From NCBI RefSeq assembly GCF_000222705.1, contig NZ_AFUB01000066.1, positions 45,899 through 109,898 of the forward strand: a DNA stretch of 64,000 nucleotides. Direction: 5' to 3'. Below, one piece after another: positions 57,601 to 64,000 of the stretch; the first letter of the stretch is position 1; the number at the start of each line of letters is the position of its first letter. The notes below the pieces were generated by a model, which was not told the origin of the DNA, did no database searches, and was given only the letters and a program-made list of their open reading frames with translations. The stretch is from Streptococcus mitis bv. 2 str. SK95. Lineage in GTDB: Bacteria; Bacillota; Bacilli; Lactobacillales; Streptococcaceae. A program made the position numbers and the translations under genes.

Positions 57601-58125
57601 GCTATTGCTAAACGTAACGGCAATGGGAATACAAGAACCAAAGGAAATGCTGAGTTGATTTTACAAATTGATGCTTATCTTCCTGATACTTATATTTCAG
57701 ACCAACGACATAAGATTGAAATTTACAAGAAAATTCGTCAAATTGACAATCGTGTCAACTATGAAGAATTACAAGAAGAGTTGATGGACCGCTTTGGAGA
57801 ATATCCAGATGTAGTAGCATATCTTTTAGAGATTGGTTTGGTCAAATCTTACTTGGATAAGGTCTTTGTAGAACGTGTGGAAAGAAAAGAAAATAAGATT
57901 ACAGTTCAATTTGAAACAATTACTCAGCGGCTGTTCTTAGCTCAAGATTATTTTAAAGCCTTATCTGCAACAAACTTAAAGGCAGCTATAGCTGAGAATA
58001 AGGGATTAATGGAAGTTGTATTTGATGTCCGAAACAAGAAGGATTATGAAATTTTAGAAGGTCTTCTGATTTTTGGAGAAAGTTTAGTAGAGATAAAAGA
58101 ATCAAAGAAAGCTAATTCTCTTTGA
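54622..58125 (+). CDS. mfd: Transcription-repair coupling factor Mfd
   Basis: This 1167-residue translocase removes stalled RNA polymerase and recruits UvrA. The UvrB-like N-terminal part (about 1-340), the RNA polymerase interaction domain ('[17 protein letters not shown]', near 490-555) and the RecG-like helicase part with '[24 protein letters not shown]' (Walker A) and '[11 protein letters not shown]' (DEEQ) are in order. '[10 protein letters not shown]' and '[11 protein letters not shown]' mark motifs III and VI, followed by the TRCF C-terminal domain. It starts with no gap after pth. Confidence 0.96.
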   Translation: [1167 protein letters not shown]

Positions 58126-58182
58126 CGTTTTTCTTCTATAAAAGGGATAAAAATGGTACAATAATAATTTGAGGTAATAAAA

Positions 58183-58449
58183 ATGAGATTAGACAAGTAT
58201 TTAAAAGTATCACGAATTATTAAGCGTCGTACAGTCGCAAAGGAAGTAGCAGATAAAGGTAGAATCAAGGTAAATGGAATCTTGGCCAAAAGTTCAACGG
58301 ATTTGAAAGTTGATGACCAAGTTGAAATTCGCTTTGGAAATAAGTTGTTGCTTGTTAAAGTACTGGAGATGAAAGATAGTACAAAAAAAGAAGATGCAGC
58401 TGGCATGTATGAAATTATCAGTGAAACACGGGTAGAAGAAAATGTCTAA
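58183..58449 (+). CDS. rqcP: S4 domain RNA-binding protein RqcP (YabO-like)
   Basis: The 88-residue protein is an S4-domain RNA-binding protein ('[26 protein letters not shown]', '[18 protein letters not shown]'). It matches RqcP, which stabilises the P-site tRNA on obstructed 50S subunits while RqcH adds alanine tails. In Bacillus yabO likewise lies between mfd and divIC. It overlaps divIC by eight bases. Confidence 0.9.
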   Translation: MRLDKYLKVSRIIKRRTVAKEVADKGRIKVNGILAKSSTDLKVDDQVEIRFGNKLLLVKVLEMKDSTKKEDAAGMYEIISETRVEENV

Positions 58450-58810
58450 AAATATTGTACAGATGAACAATCCTTTTATTCAAAATGAACACCAACGTCG
58501 TCGTTACCTGATGAAGGAAAGACAAAAGAGGAATCGCTTTATGGGTTGGGTTCTTATTTTGATGATTTTATTGTTTATTTTACCGACCTATAATCTGGCC
58601 CAAAGCTATAATCAGTTATTGCAACGTCGTCAGCAATTGACAGAGTTGAAAGAACAATACCAAACTCTTAGTGATGAAAAGGATAAGGAATCTGCTTTTG
58701 CTGCAAAGTTGAAAGATGAAGACTATGTAGCGAAATATGCACGCGCCAAGTACTATTACTCAAAGAAACGAGAAGCAATTTACACGATTCCTGATTTGCT
58801 TCCGAGGTAA
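58442..58810 (+). CDS. divIC: Septum formation initiator DivIC (FtsB-like)
   Basis: The 122-residue bitopic protein has a short cytoplasmic start, one membrane helix (about 34-52) and an extracellular coiled coil ('[21 protein letters not shown]'). It belongs to the DivIC/FtsB family, part of the divisome complex with DivIB and FtsL. It overlaps rqcP upstream and is followed four bases later by a 40-residue gene. Confidence 0.93.
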   Translation: MSKNIVQMNNPFIQNEHQRRRYLMKERQKRNRFMGWVLILMILLFILPTYNLAQSYNQLLQRRQQLTELKEQYQTLSDEKDKESAFAAKLKDEDYVAKYARAKYYYSKKREAIYTIPDLLPR

Positions 58811-58814
58811 TGTC

Positions 58815-58937
58815 ATGGAAAATTTATTAGAAGTTGTTGAGCAATTTTTAAGTTTATCAGATGAAAAATTAGAGGAATTGGCAGCTAAAAACCATTTATT
58901 ACGATTACAAGAAGAAAGGGAAGAGAAGAATGCGTAA
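58815..58937 (+). CDS. Conserved 40-residue acidic protein of unknown function
   Basis: A short frame reads MENLLEVVEQFLSLSDEKLE and continues, rich in Glu and Leu, to 40 residues ending 'EEREEKNA'; it should form one amphipathic helix. It starts four bases after divIC with GAGGTAA as ribosome site, and its end overlaps the next gene by eight bases. I recall a similar short gene at this place in pneumococcus. Tight packing between genes supports it as real. No function can be named. Confidence 0.75.
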   Translation: MENLLEVVEQFLSLSDEKLEELAAKNHLLRLQEEREEKNA

Positions 58938-60201
58938 GTTCTTAGTAGTGTTATCACTACTATCTGTTTTTATCATAACTTCAAGAGTAGTTAGCACAGA
59001 AAAACAGCTCCCTTACTCTTCACAAGAAATTTATTATCTAACTGAGTCTGATCATGGATTCTACTATAAAGAACCCCTTGAATCGCCAATGGTTTATGGA
59101 GAAACAGCTGTCTATGCTAATGAAGATCTTGTAAAGGAGTCTGGAAAATTGACTTCTGGAACCACCTTTAAAATCGTAGAATGGCGTTTGAATAGACAAG
59201 GTATTCCTGTTTTTAAATTAAACAATCATCAATTTATCGTTGCAGATAAGCGTTTAGTCTATGATCAAAGTCAAGTTCAAATTCAAAATAGACAAGTATG
59301 GTTGGAACCGGGGTTTGTTATCTATAACAGTCCTTATGGTGCTAAAGAAATTTCTTCATCCCTCTCTCCCTATCAACGCGTAACAGTAGATAGAACCCTC
59401 TTTGCTGAGGGACAAGAATTTCTTCATATTGATCAAGTTGGGTGGGTATCAAAAGAGTTCGTCTCAGAAGAGGACAATCGTATCCAGAAGGTTCAAGAAG
59501 TCTTGTCAAACAACTATCAGAATGAAAATTATTCTATTTATGTTAAACAACTGAGTACAGGTAAAGAGGCTGGGGTGAATGAAGAAAGCAAACTCTATGC
59601 AGCTAGCATCTTGAAACTAGCCTACCTTTATTATGCTCAAGATAAGATAAATAAAGGTGACTATACGCTGGACAGTAGCTTCAAGTATGTCCCAGAAGTG
59701 AATAATTTCCCTGGATCCTATAAACCAGAAGGTAGTGGTAGTTTACCTAAAACAGGAGACAACAAAGACTACAGTCTCCAACAATTAATTACCAAGGTAA
59801 CAAAGGAGTCTGACAATGTTGCTCATAATATTTTAGGTTATTATGTGACCAATCAATCTGACGGGGCTTTTAAAGAAAAAATGTCCACCATTATGGGTGA
59901 AGATTGGGATGTGAATGATAAATTAACTTCTTCAAAAATGGCTGGAAAAGTCATAGAGGCTATTTATAATCAGAATGGCTTTGTACTAGAGTCTCTAAGC
60001 AAGACGAATTTTGATAACCAACGAATTGCGAAAGGTGTTTCGGTTAAGGTAGCTCACAAAATCGGAGATGCTGACGAGTTTAAACACGATACTGCCATTG
60101 TATTTACAGACTCACCTTTCGTTCTCTCTATTTTCACTAAAAATTCTGATTATGACACCATTGCTAAGATAGCTAAGGATGTCTATGAGGTTCTAAAATG
60201 A
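58930..60201 (+). CDS. Secreted serine hydrolase of the beta-lactamase class A type
   Basis: The 423-residue protein has an N-terminal hydrophobic signal or anchor (residues about 3-18) and SH3-like extracellular repeats (about 35-190). The C-terminal class A beta-lactamase/transpeptidase-like domain shows the three motifs SxxK in 'AASILKLAY', SDN in '[10 protein letters not shown]' and KxG in '[10 protein letters not shown]'. It could be a peptidase or inactive relative acting on cell wall; nothing indicates drug resistance, as it belongs to the core cluster between divIC and tilS. It overlaps tilS by four bases. Confidence 0.83.
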   Translation: MRKFLVVLSLLSVFIITSRVVSTEKQLPYSSQEIYYLTESDHGFYYKEPLESPMVYGETAVYANEDLVKESGKLTSGTTFKIVEWRLNRQGIPVFKLNNHQFIVADKRLVYDQSQVQIQNRQVWLEPGFVIYNSPYGAKEISSSLSPYQRVTVDRTLFAEGQEFLHIDQVGWVSKEFVSEEDNRIQKVQEVLSNNYQNENYSIYVKQLSTGKEAGVNEESKLYAASILKLAYLYYAQDKINKGDYTLDSSFKYVPEVNNFPGSYKPEGSGSLPKTGDNKDYSLQQLITKVTKESDNVAHNILGYYVTNQSDGAFKEKMSTIMGEDWDVNDKLTSSKMAGKVIEAIYNQNGFVLESLSKTNFDNQRIAKGVSVKVAHKIGDADEFKHDTAIVFTDSPFVLSIFTKNSDYDTIAKIAKDVYEVLK

Positions 60202-61475
60202 GGGAGCAGGATTTTTTAAATCATTTTCTCAGAAAAGAGTATTTCAAAAAACATTCTAAAATCGTATTAGCTCTGTCTGGCGGACTGGATTCGATGTTTT
60301 TATTCCATCTATTGTCCACTTATCAAAAAGAGTTGGGAATTGAGGTGATTTTAGCACATGTAAATCATAAGCAGAGAAGTGAGTCTGACTGGGAGGAAAA
60401 TGAACTAAGGAAGTTAGCTGATGTAGCTGGACTTCCTATTTATATCACAAGTTTTTCAGGAGACTTTTCAGAGGCGCGTGCTCGGGAGTTTCGTTATGAT
60501 TTTTTTAGAAAAATTATGAAAGAGGTTGGAGCAACTGCTTTGGTCACTGCCCACCATGCAGATGATCAAGTTGAAACGATTTTGATGCGCTTGATTCGAG
60601 GAAGTAGGCTACGTCATTTGACAGGAATAAAAGAAAGTCAAGTAGTTGATGATATCGAAATCATTCGCCCCTTGTTACATTTTCATAAAAAGGATTTTCT
60701 ACCAATTTTTCATTTCGAAGATCAATCAAATCGTGAGAATGCCTATTTTCGCAATCGTATTCGAAATAGGTATTTACCAGAGCTTGAAAAAGAAAATCCT
60801 CGTCTTAAATCCGCTTTTTTAGATTTAGGAAGGGAAATTTCAGATTACCAAGTAGCCATAATGGAGCTCTCTGAACAGATTGATGTGGAAGATTTGAATG
60901 TGCTCTTTTCATACTCTCAACAAACTCAAGGGGTTTTACTGCAGAACTATCTCAATCAATTCCCTGACTTAAATCTTACGAAAGCTCAGTTTGCAGAAGT
61001 TCGACAGATTTTAGCAACTAAAAGTCAGTATCGTCACTCACTGAAAAATGGTTATGAATTGATAAAAGAGTATCAAAATTTTCGAGTTTGCAAAATCAGT
61101 CCACAGTCTGATGAAAAGAAAGATGAACTTGTGTTACACTATCAAAATCAAGTTCGACATAAGGGCTATTTATTTTCCTTTGGCATCCCTATTGAAGGGG
61201 ATTTTGTTCAAAAAGTAACGGTTTCACGGGAAACAGCTGTACATATTAGATGTCGAAAACCTGGCGATGTTCTTATCCTGAATGGGCATCGAAAGAAACT
61301 GAGGCGTTTATTTATAGATTTGAAAATCCCTATTGAAAAACGAAAAACAACCCCTATTATTGAGCAATTTGGAGAAATTGTCTCAATTTTAGGAATTGCG
61401 ACCAGTGATTTGAGTAAAAACACGAAAAATGATATAATGAACACTGTAATTTATATAGAAAAAATAGATAGGTAA
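60198..61475 (+). CDS. tilS: tRNA(Ile)-lysidine synthetase
   Basis: The 425-residue enzyme adds lysine to C34 of tRNA-Ile(CAU) so it reads AUA, an essential step. It has the PP-loop '[17 protein letters not shown]' near residue 26, '[23 protein letters not shown]' and the C-terminal TilS domain '[28 protein letters not shown]'. The hpt start codon follows four bases after its end. A parS-like site lies in its coding sequence. Confidence 0.95.
   Translation: MREQDFLNHFLRKEYFKKHSKIVLALSGGLDSMFLFHLLSTYQKELGIEVILAHVNHKQRSESDWEENELRKLADVAGLPIYITSFSGDFSEARAREFRYDFFRKIMKEVGATALVTAHHADDQVETILMRLIRGSRLRHLTGIKESQVVDDIEIIRPLLHFHKKDFLPIFHFEDQSNRENAYFRNRIRNRYLPELEKENPRLKSAFLDLGREISDYQVAIMELSEQIDVEDLNVLFSYSQQTQGVLLQNYLNQFPDLNLTKAQFAEVRQILATKSQYRHSLKNGYELIKEYQNFRVCKISPQSDEKKDELVLHYQNQVRHKGYLFSFGIPIEGDFVQKVTVSRETAVHIRCRKPGDVLILNGHRKKLRRLFIDLKIPIEKRKTTPIIEQFGEIVSILGIATSDLSKNTKNDIMNTVIYIEKIDR
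61220..61235. other. parS-like site, one mismatch (right of origin)
   Basis: GGTTTCACGGGAAACA has the core GTTTCACGGGAAAC, one base different (G for T at the centre) from the perfect parS core at 28072 and 39277. It lies in tilS, about 11.5 kb right of dnaA, and gives a ParB site on the right arm. Confidence 0.65.
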
Positions 61476-61479
61476 AAAG

Positions 61480-62022
61480 ATGTTAGAACACGATATTAAA
61501 AAAATCCTCGTTTCACATGATGAAATTACAGAAGCAGCTAAAAAGCTAGGTGCGCAACTAACAAAAGAGTATGAGGGGAAAAATCCAATTCTTATTGGAA
61601 TTCTGAAAGGATCGATTCCTTTTATGGCTGAATTGGTCAAACATATTGATACGCATATTGAGATGGACTTCATGATGGTATCTAGTTACCATGGTGGAAC
61701 AGCAAGTAGTGGTGTCATCAATATCAAGCAAGACGTTACGCAAGATATCAAAGGGAGACATGTTTTATTTGTAGAGGATATCATTGATACAGGTCAAACT
61801 TTGAAAAATTTGCGAGATATGTTTATTGCAAGAGAAGCAGCTTCTGTTAAAATCGCGACTTTGTTGGACAAACCAGAGGGACGTGTTGTTGAAATTGAAG
61901 CGGATTATACTTGTTTTACTATTCCAAATGAGTTTGTAGTAGGTTATGGTTTGGACTATAAAGAAAATTATCGTAACCTTCCTTATGTCGGAGTTTTGAA
62001 AGAAGAAGTTTATTCAAATTAG
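61480..62022 (+). CDS. hpt: Hypoxanthine phosphoribosyltransferase
   Basis: The 180-residue enzyme salvages hypoxanthine and guanine to IMP and GMP. The PRPP-binding motif is '[18 protein letters not shown]' near residue 92, and '[19 protein letters not shown]' and '[18 protein letters not shown]' are typical of HPRT. It lies between tilS and ftsH, a triad conserved in many Firmicutes. Confidence 0.95.
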   Translation: MLEHDIKKILVSHDEITEAAKKLGAQLTKEYEGKNPILIGILKGSIPFMAELVKHIDTHIEMDFMMVSSYHGGTASSGVINIKQDVTQDIKGRHVLFVEDIIDTGQTLKNLRDMFIAREAASVKIATLLDKPEGRVVEIEADYTCFTIPNEFVVGYGLDYKENYRNLPYVGVLKEEVYSN

Positions 62023-62037
62023 AAAGATTTATCTTTA

Positions 62038-63996
62038 ATGAAAAAACAAAATAATGGTTTAGTTAGAAATCCATTTCTATACTTGTTAATTATCTTCTTC
62101 CTAGTGACAGGATTCCAGTATTTTTACTCTGGAAATACTGCTGGACGAAGCGAAAAAATTAACTATACAGAACTGGTAAAAGAAATTACTGCAGACAATG
62201 TAAAAGAATTAACCTATCAGCCAAATGGTAGCATCATTGAAGTGTCTGGTGTTTATAAAAATCCTAAGACTAGTAAAGAAGAAACAGGAATTCAATTTTT
62301 CACTCCTACAGCTACAACAGTAGAAAGATTCTCAAGTACTATTCTTCCGTCGGATTCAACAGTTTCAGAATTGCAAAAGCTTGCTTCTGAACACCAGGCT
62401 GAGGTAACAGTCAAACATGAGAGTTCAAGCGGTATGTGGATCAATATCCTTGTCTCTGTTGTGCCATTTGCTATTCTCTTCTTCTTCCTATTCTCTATGA
62501 TGGGAAATATGGGAGGAAATAATAGTAGAAATCCAATGAGTTTTGGACGTAGCAAGGCCAAAGCTGCTAACAAAGAAGATATCAAGGTACGATTCTCAGA
62601 TGTTGCAGGTGCCGAGGAAGAAAAACAAGAATTAGTCGAAGTTGTTGAATTCCTAAAAGATCCAAAACGATTTACAAAACTTGGTGCGCGTATTCCTGCG
62701 GGTGTTCTTTTGGAGGGTCCTCCGGGAACAGGTAAGACTTTGCTTGCTAAGGCGGTTGCTGGAGAAGCAGGAGTTCCATTCTTTAGCATCTCAGGATCTG
62801 ACTTTGTAGAAATGTTTGTCGGAGTTGGTGCAAGCCGTGTTCGTTCTCTTTTTGAGGATGCAAAAAAAGCAGCACCAGCCATCATCTTTATCGATGAAAT
62901 TGATGCTGTTGGTCGCCAACGTGGTATCGGCCTTGGTGGAGGAAATGATGAACGTGAACAAACCTTGAACCAACTCTTGATTGAGATGGATGGTTTTGAG
63001 GGAAATGAAGGAATCATCGTTATCGCTGCAACGAACCGTTCAGATGTTCTAGATCCAGCTCTTCTCCGTCCAGGACGTTTCGATAGAAAGGTCTTGGTTG
63101 GCCGTCCTGATGTTAAAGGTCGTGAAGCAATCTTGAAAGTTCACGCTAAAAATAAACCTCTGGCAGACGATGTTGATTTGAAATTAGTTGCCCAACAAAC
63201 CCCAGGTTTTGTGGGAGCTGACTTAGAAAATGTTCTAAACGAGGCGGCCTTGGTTGCAGCCCGTCGCAATAAATCAGTCATTGATGCTTCAGATATTGAT
63301 GAGGCAGAGGACAGAGTGATTGCTGGACCATCTAAGAAAGATAAAACAGTATCACAAAGAGAACGTGAATTGGTTGCCTACCACGAGGCTGGACATACCA
63401 TTGTTGGTTTAGTCTTGTCAAATGCTCGTGTTGTCCATAAGGTTACCATTGTACCACGTGGCCGTGCAGGCGGATACATGATTGCGCTTCCTAAAGAGGA
63501 TCAAATGCTTCTTTCTAAAGAAGATATGAAAGAGCAATTGGCAGGTTTGATGGGTGGTCGTGTAGCTGAAGAGATTATCTTTAATGTCCAAACGACAGGA
63601 GCTTCAAATGACTTTGAACAAGCTACACAGATGGCGCGTGCAATGGTCACTGAATACGGTATGAGTGAAAAACTTGGCCCAGTTCAATACGAAGGTAATC
63701 ATGCTATGTTTGGTGCACAAAGTCCTCAAAAATCAATTTCAGAACAAACAGCCTATGAGATTGATGAGGAAGTTCGTTCATTATTAAATGAAGCACGAAA
63801 CAAAGCAGCTGAAATTATTCAATCAAATCGTGAAACTCACAAACTGATTGCAGAAGCATTGTTGAAATACGAAACATTGGATAGTACACAGATTAAATCT
63901 CTTTACGAGACAGGAAAAATGCCTGAGAATGTAGAAGAGGAATCCCATGCCCTATCTTATGATGAAGTAAAATCAAAAATGAGTGAAGAGAAATAA
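62038..63996 (+). CDS. ftsH: ATP-dependent zinc metalloprotease FtsH
   Basis: The 652-residue membrane-anchored AAA+ protease degrades membrane and short-lived proteins. Two membrane helices (about 12-30 and 134-155) flank an extracellular domain. The AAA module has Walker A '[20 protein letters not shown]' near residue 228, Walker B '[11 protein letters not shown]' and SRH '[18 protein letters not shown]'. The zinc site is '[12 protein letters not shown]' (HEAGH) near 450. A clear Shine-Dalgarno is not visible in the 15-base gap after hpt. It ends four bases before the window edge. Confidence 0.96.
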   Translation: MKKQNNGLVRNPFLYLLIIFFLVTGFQYFYSGNTAGRSEKINYTELVKEITADNVKELTYQPNGSIIEVSGVYKNPKTSKEETGIQFFTPTATTVERFSSTILPSDSTVSELQKLASEHQAEVTVKHESSSGMWINILVSVVPFAILFFFLFSMMGNMGGNNSRNPMSFGRSKAKAANKEDIKVRFSDVAGAEEEKQELVEVVEFLKDPKRFTKLGARIPAGVLLEGPPGTGKTLLAKAVAGEAGVPFFSISGSDFVEMFVGVGASRVRSLFEDAKKAAPAIIFIDEIDAVGRQRGIGLGGGNDEREQTLNQLLIEMDGFEGNEGIIVIAATNRSDVLDPALLRPGRFDRKVLVGRPDVKGREAILKVHAKNKPLADDVDLKLVAQQTPGFVGADLENVLNEAALVAARRNKSVIDASDIDEAEDRVIAGPSKKDKTVSQRERELVAYHEAGHTIVGLVLSNARVVHKVTIVPRGRAGGYMIALPKEDQMLLSKEDMKEQLAGLMGGRVAEEIIFNVQTTGASNDFEQATQMARAMVTEYGMSEKLGPVQYEGNHAMFGAQSPQKSISEQTAYEIDEEVRSLLNEARNKAAEIIQSNRETHKLIAEALLKYETLDSTQIKSLYETGKMPENVEEESHALSYDEVKSKMSEEK

Positions 63997-64000
63997 CCCT

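Noticed and set aside
62292-63017. A 241-residue open frame antisense to ftsH
   Set aside because: It overlaps the best conserved part of FtsH, and its Ser/Pro-rich text fits no family.

Overview
The window is about 64 kb of a low-GC Firmicute chromosome from a Mitis-group streptococcus, a close relative of Streptococcus pneumoniae (mitis/oralis/infantis type). Pointers are a competence regulon of pneumococcal type (comCDE, comFA/comFC, a choline-binding fratricin with a SigX box), a choline-binding repeat protein, PcsB behind a WalR-type box, HtrA behind a CiaR-type box, and gene order around dnaA that matches the pneumococcal origin as I remember it. The predicted pheromone is not one of the two common pneumococcal CSPs, so S. 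pneumoniae itself is unlikely. Species cannot be fixed without alignment.

Layout. 1-18.7 kb, nearly all on the minus strand: nadR (cut by the window edge), ctsR-clpC heat-shock operon, a TPP-riboswitch thiamine/precursor ABC transporter operon, polA, cbpD, dnaC(dnaB)-veg, gdpP-rplI, a thiolase, hpf and comFA-comFC. 18.7-20.8 kb, plus strand: yigZ, a PH-domain gene, cysK. 20.9-32.1 kb, minus strand: rpsB-tsf, pcsB, mreCD, and a run M16 peptidase pair - rodZ - pgsA - ecfA1A2T. 32.2-33.7 kb, plus: yaaA-recF. 33.8-36.5 kb, minus: guaB, trpS. 36.6-40.9 kb, plus: an ABC-F ATPase and a YfhO-family membrane protein. 40.9-44.2 kb: a divergent YhgE/Pip exporter and TetR regulator. 44.3-46.9 kb: comCDE between tRNA-Glu/tRNA-Asn and tRNA-Arg. 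47-53 kb: rlmH, htrA-parB, oriC with DnaA boxes on both sides of dnaA, dnaN. 52.6-64 kb, plus: DUF951, ychF, then a long head-to-tail run pth-mfd-rqcP-divIC-microprotein-serine hydrolase-tilS-hpt-ftsH.

Most genes left of about 47.5 kb run leftward and those to the right run rightward, as expected if replication starts at 49.6-51.3 kb. Three parS-like palindromes (28.07, 39.28, 61.22 kb) flank the origin and would be the loading sites for the ParB encoded at 48.9 kb.

No CRISPR array, prophage, insertion sequence, restriction-modification or toxin-antitoxin module was seen; this is core chromosome and I do not claim a wholly new system. The most useful unusual points are a one-base poly-A frameshift in the ATPase of the thiamine transporter, a pair of mutually exclusive RNA hairpins between rpsB and tsf, a variant CSP, promoter boxes placed so that polA, comFA, yigZ and rlmH may be made from leaderless mRNAs, and a palindromic operator pair in the YhgE/TetR divergon. 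No stretch longer than 300 bases lacks a gene or a described element.
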